DNA of 64,000 nucleotides. Origin: Terebella lapidaria. Lineage: Eukaryota; Annelida; Polychaeta; Terebellida; Terebellidae. A model generated the notes under the pieces. The model saw only the letters and a program-made list of their open reading frames with translations, did not search any database and was not told the DNA's origin. The stretch's first letter is position 1. The number at the start of each line of letters is the position of its first letter. The stretch lies in the NCBI GenBank assembly GCA_949152475.1, contig OX424557.1, positions 290,001 to 354,000 of the forward strand, given 5' to 3'. Of this stretch, positions 38,382 to 49,740 are shown in pieces. The translations under genes and the position numbers were made by a program.

Positions 38382-41300
38382 TCACCACGGGGCTATTGAA
38401 TGGGCGAGTAGTTGTCAATCAGGTGCCACAATACTTCTCCACGGCGCCAATGAATGGCCAAGTAGTTGTGAATCAGGTGTCAGAATACTTCACCAAGGAG
38501 CTAATGAGTGGCCAAGTAGTTGCCAATCGGGTGTCACAATACTTCACCACGGGCTAATGAACGGCCAAGTAGTTGCCACTCAGGTGCCACAATACTTCAC
38601 CAAGGGGCTAATGAGTGGCCAAGTAGTTGCCAATCGGGTGTCACAATACTTCACCACGGGCTAATGAACGGCCAAGTAGTTGCCACTCAGGTGCCACAAT
38701 ACTTCAACACAGGGCTAATGAATGGCCAATTAGTTGCCAATCAGGTGCTACAATACTTCAACACGGGGCTAATGGATGGCCGAGTAGTTGCCAATCAGGT
38801 GTCACAATATTTCCCCACGGGGCTAATGAATGGCCAAGTAGTTGCCAATCAGGTGTCACAATACTTCACCACGAGTCTAATGGATGGCCAAGTAGTTGCC
38901 CTTCAGGTGTCACAATACTTCACCACGAGTCTAATGGATGGCCAAGTAGTTGCCAATCAGGTGTCACAATACTTCACCACGGTGCTAATAAATGGCCAAG
39001 TAGTTGCAAATCAGGTACCACAATACTTCACCACGGGGCTAATGAATGGCCAAGTAGTAGTCAATCAGATGCCACAATACTTCATCACGGGTCTAATGAT
39101 TGGCCAAGTAGTTGCCAATCAGGTACCACAATACTTCACCACGGGGCTAGTGAATGGCCAGGCAGTTGCCAATCAGATGTCACAATACTTCACCACGGGG
39201 CTAGTGAATGGCCAGGCAGTTGCCAATCACGTGTCACAATACTTCACCACGGGGCTAATGAATGGCCAAGTAGTTGTCAATCACGTGTCACAATACTTCA
39301 CCACGGGGCTAGTGAATGGCCAGGCAGTTGCCAATCAGATGTCACAATACTTCACCACGGGGCTAGTGAATGGCCAGGCAGTTGCCAATCAGATGTCACA
39401 ATACTTCACCACGGGGCTAATGAATGGCCAAGTAGTTGCCAATCACGTGTCACAATACTTCACCACGGGGCTAATGAATGGCCAGGCAGTTGCCAATCAG
39501 ATGTCACAATACTTCACCACGGGGCTAGTGAATGGCCAGGCAGTTGCCAATCACGTGCCACAATACTTCACCACATGGCTAATGAATGTCCAAGTAGTTG
39601 TCAATCACGTGTCACAATACTTCACCACATGGCTAATGAATGGCCAAGTAGTTGTCAATCACGTGTCACAATACTTCACCACGGGGCTAATGAATGGCCA
39701 AGTAGTTGTCAATCACGTGTCACAATACTTCATCATGGGTCTAATGAATTGCCAAGTAGTTGCCAATCAGGTACCACAATACTTCACCACGGGGCTAGTG
39801 AATGGCCAGGCAGTTGCCAATCAGATGTCACAATACTTCACCACGGGGCTAGTGAATGGCCAGGCAGTTGCCAATCAGATGTCACAGTACTTCACCACGG
39901 GGCTAGTGAATGGTCAGGCAGTTGCCAATCAGATGCCACAATACTTCTCCATGGGTCTAATGAATGGACAAGTAGTAGTCAGTCAGATGTCACAATACTT
40001 CATCACGGGTCTAATGATTGGCCAAGTAGTTGCCAATCAGGTGCCACAATACTTCACCACGGGGCTAGTGAATGGCCAAGTAGTTGTCAATCACGTGTCA
40101 CAATACTTCATCATGGGTCTAATGAATGGCCAAGTAGTTGCCAGTCAGGTGTCACAATACTTCACCACGGGGCTAATGAATGGCCAAGTAGTTGCCAATC
40201 AGGTACCACAATACTTCACCACGGGGCTAATGATTGGCCAAGTAGTTGCCAATCAGGTGCCACAATACTTCACCACGGGGCTAGTGAATGGCCAGGCAGT
40301 TGCCAATCAGATGTCACAATACTTCACCACGGGGCTAGTGAATGGCCAAGTAGTTGCCAATCAGATGTCACAATACTTCACCACGGGGCTAGTGAATGTC
40401 CAAGTAGTTGTCAATCACGTGTCACAATACTTCACCACGGGGCTAATGAATGGCCAAGTAGTAGTCAGTCAGATGTCACAATACTTCATCACGGGTCTAA
40501 TGATTGGCCAAGTAGTTGCCAGTCAGGTGTCACAATACTTCACCACGGGGCTAAAGAATGGCCAAGTAGTTGCCAGTCAGGTGTCACAATACTTCACCAC
40601 GGGGCTAATGAATGGCCAAGTAGTTGCCAAATCAGATGCCACAATACTTCACCACGGGGCTAATGAATGGCCAAGTAGTTCCAGTCAGGTACCACAATAC
40701 TTCACCACGGGGCTAATGAATGGCCAGGCAGTTGCCACAATAATTCACCATGGGTCTAATGAATGGCCAAGTAGTTGTCAATCACGTGTCACAATACTTC
40801 ACCACATGGCTAATGAATGGCCAAGTAGTTGTGAATCAGGTGTCACAATACTTCACCACGGGGCTAATGAATGGCCAAGTAGTTGTGAATCAGGTGTCAC
40901 AATACTTCACCACGGGGCTAATGAATGGCCAAGTAGTTCCAGTCAGGTACCACAATACTTCACCACGGGGCTAGTGAATGGCCAGGCAGTTGCCAGTCAG
41001 ATGCCACAATAATTCACCACGGGTCTAATGAATGGCCAAGTAATTGTGAATCAGGTGTCACAATACTTCACCACGGGGCTAATGAATGGCCAAGTAGTTG
41101 CCAGTCAGATGCCACAATACTTCACCATGGGTCTAATGAATGGCCAAGTAGTTGCCAGTCAGATGCCACAATACTTCACCATGGGTCTAATGAATGGCCA
41201 AGTAGTTGCCAATCAGATGCCACAATACTTCACCATGGGTCTAATGAATGGCCAAGTAGTTGCCAATCAGGTGTCACAATACTTCACCACGGGGCTAGTG

Positions 41301-44300
41301 AATGGCCAAGTAGTTGCCAATCAGATGTCACAATACTTCACCACGGGGCTAGTGAATGGCCAAGTAGTTGTGAATCAGGTGTCACAATACTTCATCACGG
41401 GGCTAGTGAATGGCCAAGTAGTTGCCAATCAGGTACCACAATACTTCTCCACGGCGCTAATGAATGGCCAAGTAGTTGTGAATCAGGTGTCACAATACTT
41501 CATCACGGGGTTAATGAATGGCCAAGTAGTTGCCAATCAGGTGTCACAATACTTAACCACGGGGCTAATGAATGGCCGAGTAGTTGCCAATCAGATGTCA
41601 CAATACTTCACCACGGGGCTAATGAATGGCCAAGTAGTTGTGAATCAGGTGTCACAATACTTCACCACGGGGTTAATGAATGGCCAAGTAGTTGCCAATC
41701 AGTTGCCACAATACTTCACCACAGGGCTAATGAATGGCCAAGTAGTTGTGAATCAGGTGTCACAATACTTCATCACGGGGTTAATGAATGGCCAAGTAGT
41801 TGCCAATCAGGTGTCACAATACTTAACCACGGGTCTAATAAATGGCCAAGTAGTTGCCAATCAGGTGTCACAATACTTCACCACGGGGCTAATGAATGGC
41901 CGAGTAGTTGCCAATCAGTTACCACAATACTTCACCACGGGGCTAATGAATGGCCAACTAGTTGCCAATCAGGTGTCACAATACTTCACCACAGGGCTAA
42001 TGAATGGCCGAGTAGTTGCCAATCAGGTGTCACAATATTTCACCACAGGGCTAATGAATGGCCGAGTAGTTTCCAATCACGTGCCACAATACTTCACCAC
42101 GGGTCTAATGAATGGCCGAGTAGTTGCCAATCAGGTGTCACAATATTTCACCACAGGGCTAATGAATGGCCGAGTAGTTTCCAATCACGTGGCACAATAC
42201 TTCACCATGGGCTAATGAACGGCCAAGTAGTTGCCAATCAGGTACCACAATACTTCAACACGGGGCTAATGAATGGCCAAGTAGTTCCAGTCAGGTACCA
42301 CAATACTTCACCACAGGGCTAATGAATGGCCAATTAGTTGCCGATCAGGTGCCACAATACTTTAACACAGGGCTAATGAATGGCCAATTAGTTGCCGATC
42401 AGGTGCCACAATACTTCAACACGGGGCTAATGAATGGCCAAGTAGCTGCCAATCAGATGTCACAATACTTCACCACGGGGCTAATGAATGGCCAAGTAGT
42501 TGCCAATCAGGTGTCACAACACTTCACCACGGGGCTAATGAATGGCCAAGTAGCTGCCAATCAGATGTCACAATACTTCACCACGGGGCTAATGAATGAC
42601 CAAGTAGCTGCCAATCAGGTGCCACAATACTTCAACACAGGGCTAATGAATGGCCAATTAGTTGCCGATCAGGTGCCACAATACTTCAACACGGGGCTAA
42701 TGAATGGCCAAGTAGCTGCCAATCAGATGTCACAATACTTCACCACGGGGCTAATGAATGGCCAAGTATTTGTGAATCAGGTGTCACAATACTTCACCAC
42801 GGGGCTAATGAATGGCCAAGTAGCTGCCAATCAGATGTCACAATACTTCACCACGTGGCTAATGAATGGCCAAGTAGTTGTGAATCAGGTGCCACAATAC
42901 TTCACCACATGGCTAATGAATGGCCAAGTAGTTGTGAATCAGGTGTCAAAATACTTCACCACGGGGCTAATGAATGGCCAAGTAGTTGTCAATCAGGTGC
43001 CACAATACTTCACCACGGGGCTAATGAATGGCCAAGTAGTTGTCAATCAGGTGTCAGAATACTTCACCATGGGGCTAATGATTGGCAAAGTAGTTGCCAA
43101 TCAGGTGTCACAATACTTCACCACGGGGCTAGTGAATGGCCAAGTAGTTGTCAATCAGGTGCCACAATACTTCACCATGGGGCTAATGATTGGCAAAGTA
43201 GTTGCCAATCAGGTGTCAGAATACTTCACCACGGGGCTAATGAATGGCAGAGTAGTTGCCAATCAGGTGTCACAATACTTCACCACGGGGCTAGTGAATG
43301 GCCAAGTAGTTGTCAATCAGGTGTCAGAATACTTCACCATGGGGCTAATGATTGGCAAAGTAGTTGCCAATCAGGTGTCAGAATACTTCACCACGGGGCT
43401 AATGAATGGCAGAGTAGTTGCCAATCAGGTGTCACAATATTTCACCACGGGGCTAGTGAATGGACTACAAGTAGTTGTCAATCAGGTGTCACAATACTTC
43501 ACCACGGGGCTAATGAATGGCCAAGTAGTTGCCAATCAGGTACCACAATACTTCACCACGGGGCTAGTGAATGGCCAAGTAGTTACCAATCAGGTGTCAC
43601 AATACTTCACCACGGGGCTAGTGAATGGCCAAGTAGTTGTCAATCAGGCGTCACAATACTTCCCCACGGGGCTAATGATTGGCAAAGTAGTAGCCAATCA
43701 GGTGTCACAATACTTCACCACGGGGCTAATGAATGGCCAAGTAGTTGTGAATCAGGTGCCACAATACTTCACCACATGGCTAATGAATGGCCAAGTAGTT
43801 GTGAATCAGGTGTCAGAATACTTCACCACGGGGCTAATGAATGGCCAAGTAGTTGTCAATCAGGTGTCACAATACTTCACCACGGGGCTAATGAATGGCC
43901 AAGTAGTTGTCAATCAGGTGTCAGAATACTTCACCACGGGGCTAATGAATGGCCAAGTAGTTGTCAATCAGGTGTCAAAATACTTCACCACGGGGCTAAT
44001 GAATGGCCAAGTAGTTGTCAATCAGGTGTCACAATACTTCACCACGTGGCTAATGAATGGCCAAGTAGTTGCCAATCGGGTGTCACAATACTTCACCTCG
44101 GGGCTAATGAATGGCCAAGTAGTTGTCAATCAGGTGTCACAATACTTCACCACGGGGCTAATGAATGGCCAAGTAGTTGTCAATCAGGTGTCACAATACT
44201 TCACCACGGGGCTAATGAATGGCCAAGTAGTTGCCAATCGGGTGTCACAATACTTCACCACGGGGCTAATGAATGGCAAAGTAGTTGTCAATCAGGTGTC

Positions 44301-44451
44301 ACAATACTTCACCACGGGGCTAATGAATGGCCAAGTAGTTGCCAATCGGGTGTCACAATACTTCACCACGGGGCTAATGAATGGCCAAGTAGTTGCCAAT
44401 CGGGTGTCACAATACTTCACCATGGGGCTAAGGAATGGCCAAGTAGTTGCC

Positions 44452-44920
44452 ACTATTGGACATTTTCACAACTATCGTTATGTATTTCTGGTAGTACAAC
44501 GCAGTCGTGACAAATTGACATTAGGGGTCATCGGATAGCTCTGCCGGACAAGGGCCAATCAGGATACAGGCTTTGACCAATCATTGGCCCAAATAGGTCT
44601 TCCTTTCTGGGTTTATGTTTTACTGATAAGAAATTTGCTTGGATTCAATCTAACGTATTTTACGTTACTACACGTTGTGATTCTAATGACTTAATCATAT
44701 TTTTTAGCTGGTTCAGTATTAAATGGTGTAGTCTGACACAAAGTTGTTAACCACTTTTTGGATCATGGCACCAAATTTTCAATATACCTCTTCCAATCTA
44801 ATTATATTATCACTTAATTACTAATATTTCCAGTTTGTTTCTGGGGATGTGTTAACGACCACTGCTACCAACACACCACCGAATTTCAGTGGGCCTCCGT
44901 GTATCGTCGGTTCGTTTATG
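44452..44920 (+). other. Non-repetitive flank between satellite and promoter
   Basis: No coding sequence is seen. CCAAT motifs occur at 44,555-44,559 and 44,577-44,581, with an inverted ATTGG at 44,583-44,587. These lie about 350-375 bp upstream of the TATA box and may be distal promoter elements or chance. Confidence 0.4.
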
Positions 44921-44927
44921 TAATACA

Positions 44928-45012
44928 TATAAATAGCCGTGTTTATCGCGATATGCTGCGTGCGGGCAGTGAGCTATGTTGATCTGCACACGGCACACTT
45001 GTCGTGACGTCA
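44928..45012 (+). promoter_or_regulatory. Candidate host promoter: TATA box and CRE
   Basis: TATAAATAG at 44,928-44,936 is a strong TATA box. A perfect CREB/ATF palindrome TGACGTCA lies at 45,005-45,012, followed by a long G run (about 45,014-45,030). Both precede a good translation start at 45,148 and a consensus splice donor. The CRE lies downstream of the TATA box, so it would be within the 5' UTR of a TATA-directed transcript or upstream of a later start. Confidence 0.5.
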
Positions 45013-45147
45013 TAGGGGGGGGGGGGGGGGCTGGTGGGTTTTATTGAGATCCTTCTCCATTCTCCACACACATCAGAGAACTCGCCGGCTCCGAGCGAAC
45101 TGGACTCGTCTTTCTCTGACTTTTTTATTCACCTAAACGCAAACAAC

Positions 45148-45156
45148 ATGCCTAAG
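45148..45156 (+). CDS. Candidate first coding exon of a host gene (Met-Pro-Lys, then splice donor)
   Basis: ATGCCTAAG is preceded by AACAAC (A at -3, a favourable start context) and followed directly by GTAAGTG, a consensus 5' splice site. This gives a three-codon first coding exon ending in phase 0, downstream of the TATA box and a pyrimidine-rich leader (CTTTCTCTGACTTTTTT). I could not find a convincing second exon in the next 6.6 kb. The rest of the gene may lie beyond element C, which would then sit in its first intron, or the reading may be wrong. No gene identity can be given from three residues. Confidence 0.4.
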
Positions 45157-46320
45157 GTAAGTGTTATCTTGAACAGATATTTTAACGCCTCTAATGAGTA
45201 AACAATAACAAGTGATGTTAGGCCTAGTATGATCACTACTCTTGTTTATATCTAACTGGTTGGTGACCATTGTAGACTCTATGCAGTAGATCTACAATAA
45301 CTTCCAAATGATATTGTGTTGACAGCTTTTAGTTTCGTCTCCAGTATATTGGATAATATCGGCCTTGCTCTATATCACTTCCTTGTGTAGACCTGCACTT
45401 CAATCTACCAACACTTTGAATATCATTTTGAATAATAAAAACGTCATACTAGTAGTTCAAGCGGGACGTTTTAAATGCACACAAAATGTACAGTACTATT
45501 CTGTATATATATGTGTGTGTGTGTAGTTTTCATTTTTGTGAAACTGTGAACGACTGGTTTTGACATTTTTTAGTGTTCGTAAACTGATACACAGATCCAT
45601 AAGAACACTAACCCGTGAGATATATTTTTATCGCCAGAAACATTGAACATGCAATAACCTCTCGAGCACCAGCTGTGGCGAATACCAGAGTACATGTATC
45701 GACAGACACTTTTCCGCTCGCTCAGATTCAGACAATTTTGACTGACTTTAGGCCGCCGGATCAGACGTGATGGTCCATCAGTCCGGATATGTCACAAGTG
45801 CTATATCCATGAAATATTTAGTCACCGTTTTATGCCTACTTTTTACATAGTGGGTTAATAGGAATGCCGTGTGAGAGAACTAATAAAACCCATCCCAGTA
45901 AATGGATCATTCCCTCGTGTGATACACAGTAGTCAATTGCCAAGATAGAAAGGCGGCTTTTGGGAGAATATCAAATATTTGCTTTATTTTGGCGTGGTGA
46001 GTTGGCTCGTGTTAGAGTTTATACGGATAAAAAAAGTCAGGTCACTGCATGTGGTCTTGAAAACCTACTCAATTTGTCATACTCTGTGGTATGTCACCCA
46101 CACACAGCCAGCGATCGACCGTGAGCAGGATATCACATAGCGTTTATACTGGGATATAGTTTTAACTGAGCTGGCGCTCTCAGCAGACTAGGTCTATAAT
46201 TCACAACTTTTCATTATTGAAGTTCGGGAAGCGAGGTGACATGAGTACACACCCTGGCTGATTATTATATGTTTTGTCATTAGTTGTTTCTTTCACAGCG
46301 ACATCTCCTGTCGTTGGTGA
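45157..46320 (+). other. Possible intron sequence without recognisable features
   Basis: AT-rich unique sequence. I see no coding segment, only a short TATATATGTGTGTG microsatellite near 45,504-45,524. Confidence 0.4.
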
Positions 46321-47557
46321 GCATCACACCAGTAATTATACCAGCCACAGGACGCCTAGCTCCTAGCGCCTCACACCAGTAATTATACCAGCCACAGGAC
46401 GCCTAGCTCCTAGCGCATCACACCAGTAATTATACCAGCCACAGGACGCCTAGCTCCTAGCGCCTCACACCAGTAATTATACCAGCCACAGGACGCCTAG
46501 CTCTTAGCGCCTCACACCAGTAATTATACCAGCCACAGGACGCCTAGCTCTTAGCGCCTCACACCAGTAATTATACCAGCCACAGGACGCCTAGCTCCTA
46601 GCGCCTCACACCAGTAATTATACCAGCCACAGGACGCCTAGCTCCTAGCGCCTCACACCAGTAATTATACCAGCCACAGGACGCCTAGCTCCTAGCGCCT
46701 CACACCAGTAATTATACCAGCCACAGGACGCCTAGCTCCTAGCGCCTCACACCAGTAATTATACCAGCCACAGGACGCCTAGCTCTTAGCGCCTCACACC
46801 AGTAATTATACCAGCCACAGGACGCCTAGCTCCTAGCGCCTCACACCAGTAATTATACCAGCCACAGGACGCCTAGCTCCTAGCGCCTCACACCAGTAAT
46901 TATACCAGCCACAGGACGCCTAGCTCCTAGCGCCTCACACCAGTAATTATACCAGCCACAGGACGCCTAGCTCCTAGCGCCTCACACCAGTAATTATACC
47001 AGCCACAGGACGCCTAGCTCCTAGCGCCTCACACCAGTAATTATACCAGCCACAGGACGCCTAGCTCCTAGCGCCTCACACCAGTAATTATACCAGCCAC
47101 AGGACGCCTAGCTCCTAGCGCCTCACACCAGTAATTATACCAGCCACAGGACGCCTAGCTCCTAGCGCCTCACACCAGTAATTATACCAGCCACAGGACG
47201 CCTAGCTCCTAGCGCCTCACACCAGTAATTATACCAGCCACAGGACGCCTAGCTCCTAGCGCCTCACACCAGTAATTATACCAGCCACAGGACGCCTAGC
47301 TCCTAGCGCCTCACACCAGTAATTATACCAGCCACAGGACGCCTAGCTCCTAGCGCCTCACACCAGTAATTATACCAGCCACAGGACGCCTAGCTCCTAG
47401 CGCCTCACACCAGTAATTATACCAGCCACAGGACGCCTAGCTCCTAGCGCCTCACACCAGTAATTATACCAGCCACAGGACGCCTAGCTCCTAGCGCCTC
47501 ACACCAGTAATTATACCAGCCACAGGACGCCTAGCTCCTAGCGCCTCACACCAGTAA
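46321..47557. repeat. 46-bp minisatellite, about 27 copies
   Basis: Head-to-tail 46-bp units contain CACACCAGTAATTATACC, then CACAGGACGCCTAGCTCC. The units are nearly identical, differing mainly at CTCCTAGCG versus CTCTTAGCG and CTCACACC versus ATCACACC. The array is interrupted at 47,557 by a TIR transposon, and one further unit lies at 48,906-48,958. Confidence 0.95.
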
Positions 47558-48905
47558 GGGGCCGGTCATTATTTATCAGGTGGGGGGGTTGGGTAAAAAC
47601 TGGGGGGGTCACACTTTCATTTTCAACATTATTGGGGGGGGGGGGGGGGGTCATACTTTTATTTTCAATGGAACTGGGGGGGGGGGGGGGTCGGAGTTCG
47701 AATTTTAGTTAATTTGAGGAAAATTTTATATTGAAATAGTGAATTGGGTGAAAACAATCCACTCAACCTGGACTGATGGTTCATTGGAGTATACAGCATT
47801 TGGAAACCATCCTTTTGTCACATTATCAGTGAAACTATAGTTCCGCCAAAATTTGATCCTAGAAAGGACCATCCAGGAACACCCAAAATCAGGAGATGTC
47901 GTGAATCGACAACCGCTCATCACCCACAGACTGAAACATTGTCACCACGGATCAACTATGGACCTCAGTAGAACACAGCAGCACTGAAACTGAATAGAGT
48001 GCCAGTCAGGATGATCAACATGCAGGGCACTGTCACAGACTAACAATGGATCACCCGGCCCATACCAGGCTGACCAACATGACATAACATCCAATGACCC
48101 CGAACCAGCATGTCAAAATCACAGACCGATTTTCCACTCAACACGATGCCATCTCAGGAACCTAGGCCACTGAGGATTATCCTCGATGAGCTCAGGACTG
48201 TCCTGGACCACCATGAACAAAATATGGACATTTCCATCCAGGATTGCAAAATAGTCCTGGATCGTCCCGGATGACGATATAGTGAATCTGATTTACCTGA
48301 CTTTCTTGGTGGCCAGGACATTGCTAGACAATCGCGGATCATCACGGAACATTATGAACCCATCATGGAGCTAGTTCATGCTCCGAACGTGGGATAATAC
48401 CCACGTTCGGAGCATGAACTATCATGGAGCCAACACAGATTTGATTCAAAGTCGGGAAAGTACCAGTCCAGGATGGCCTGATTCATCAATGATATGTGGA
48501 AGAGTCATAATTTTTCCGAGTTCACGCGGAGACTGTCATTTCCATACCGATATAATATGCCCACAAATAATAACTAAATCAGTTGTAATGGCACAAATTC
48601 ATAATATCCACTTACGTTATAGTAAAAAAAAATTGCGACAAAAGTCACAAATGTTTTAATAGAAATGTGAATGAAGTGTAAAAACAGCATTTAGATATCA
48701 TACTGGCTCCTTATAATTCTCATCAATTGCGTATTATGGCCTTGTATATGTACTTGGGGATTGGGGGGGGGGGGGGTCACACTTTTATTTTTGATCTTGG
48801 TGGGGGGGGTCATACATTGTTTTTCAATATCGGTGGGGGGGTCAAACTTTGAAAACTCATTCCTCGGAAAATCCTTCCAACCCCTGATAAATAATGACCG
48901 GCCCC
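47558..48905. mobile_element. Non-autonomous DNA transposon with 23-bp TIRs and TAA target duplication (PIF/Harbinger-like)
   Basis: The ends are perfect inverted repeats of 23 bp beginning GGGGCCGGTCATTATTTA. TAA occurs immediately on both sides (47,555-47,557 and 48,906-48,908), and removing the element plus one TAA restores the minisatellite unit exactly. A 3-bp TWA duplication points to PIF/Harbinger by family knowledge, but no transposase is encoded. Subterminal regions carry several direct G-tract units (a G run, then GTCACACTTT or GTCATACTTT) at about 47,580-47,700 and 48,760-48,850. A 22-bp perfect hairpin lies inside at 48,372-48,421. Confidence 0.85.
48362..48430. repeat. Perfect 22-bp hairpin flanked by 10-bp direct repeats, inside the transposon
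   Basis: Arms 48,372-48,393 and 48,400-48,421 are perfectly complementary (core CATGCTCCGAACGTGGG) around the loop ATAATA. The direct repeat ATCATGGAGC lies at 48,362-48,371 and 48,421-48,430. The layout looks like a small foldback insertion with a 10-bp target duplication, but may also be a template-switch product. Confidence 0.75.
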
Positions 48906-48958
48906 TAATTATACCAGCCACAGGACGCCTAGCTCCTAGCGCCTCACACCAGTAATTA
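48906..48958. repeat. Single 46-bp minisatellite unit between two insertions
   Basis: This continues the array broken at 47,557 and is followed by an unrelated insertion at 48,959. Confidence 0.9.
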
Positions 48959-49497
48959 AGGCATTTCGGAATTTTTTTTCCCCTAATTTTTTTCTTTTTT
49001 TTCCCCGCCGTTTTGGTTTCCGACCGATAACTTTAGTTTGCCTGTATGTATCTTTGCCCAATTTTCAGCATTGGTCAGATATATTATGTGGAAGAATCCT
49101 ATTGTTTTTCGGCCAGATCCATGTCGACTTTTGGACTTAGTTTCCGTACGATAACTCAAAAAGTATGCAGGCAATGGCTGCACAACGTTGCATGGAGGTT
49201 CATATAAAACTGCATGTAACTGCATTTTTTTTTTCGTCAATATATAGATATATCGGGAATGATGCATCGTAGATCGAAACGGACGTCATTTTCGGACTCA
49301 TCGCCCTAGACAAACATGTCTAAGGGGTATCATGGATTAATTTTGACCACAACCTCAATTTTTTTGCTGAACATTTTTCATTTTCATTGATATCTTGGAA
49401 TTGGTGTGTCGTAGAGCCCATGGTATACATGTTATAAATATTATAAATTGGTCTTAACACCGAAATGCCTCCAAGGCATCCTTAGGCCTTGACGTCT
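48959..49497. mobile_element. Unassigned 539-bp insertion splitting the minisatellite
   Basis: Minisatellite sequence stops at ATTA (48,958) and resumes at TTATACC (about 49,499), so this segment is inserted, with a possible TTA duplication. AGGCATTTCGG at the left edge has an exact inverted copy at 49,460-49,470, about 27 bp inside the right edge. T-rich runs and two related CGATAACT stretches occur inside. No coding sequence is visible. It is probably a short non-autonomous element, class unknown. Confidence 0.5.
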
Positions 49498-49740
49498 AGT
49501 TATACCAGCCACGGGACGCCTAGCTCCTAGCGCATCACACCAGTATCCGCCTCCTAGCTCCTAGCGCATCACACCAGTATCCGCCTCCTAGCTCCTAGCG
49601 CATCACACCAGTATCCGCCTCCTAGCTCCTAGTGCATCACACCAGTATCCGCCTCCTAGCTCCTAGCGCATCACACCAGTATCCGCCTCCTAGCCCCTAG
49701 CGCATCACACCAGTATCCGCCTCCTAGCTCCTAGCGCCTC
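49498..49740. repeat. 34-bp minisatellite derived from the 46-bp unit
   Basis: After one 46-bp-type unit, about six shorter units of 34 bp follow, each reading ATCACACCAGTATCCGCC then TCCTAGCTCCTAGCGC. They lack the ATTATACCAGCC block of the 46-bp unit, so a shortened variant has been amplified on its own. Confidence 0.88.

Larger units (their letters stand above)
18214..44451. repeat. 26-kb satellite array of a 54-bp unit (about 480 copies)
   Basis: The array is head-to-tail copies of a 54-bp unit whose central part reads AATGGCCAAGTAGTTGCCAA. Unit length is constant except for scattered single-base shifts. Because 54 is divisible by three, two plus-strand frames stay open over hundreds of codons: one reads MNGQVVANQVSQYFTTGL per unit, the other GANEWPSSCQSGVTILHH. 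The third frame meets stops in each unit, and no long frame is seen on the minus strand. Variants replace GCCAATCAG with GTCAATCAG, GTGAATCAG or GTCAATCAC and swap TCACAATAC with CCACAATAC. A TATG microsatellite sits at the left edge. The array is interrupted by a LINE fragment at 18,923-19,305. I read it as satellite DNA, not a gene. Confidence 0.95.

Noticed and set aside
18214-44538. Many long open frames (up to 830 codons) across the satellite as a giant repeat protein
   Set aside because: They follow from a 54-bp period; two overlapping frames are open equally, residues vary freely, and there is no start region, unique domain or splice context. Reported as satellite with a finding instead.
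46321-49740. CRISPR-like array
   Set aside because: The 46-bp and 34-bp units are contiguous with no unique spacers, in eukaryotic repeat DNA.
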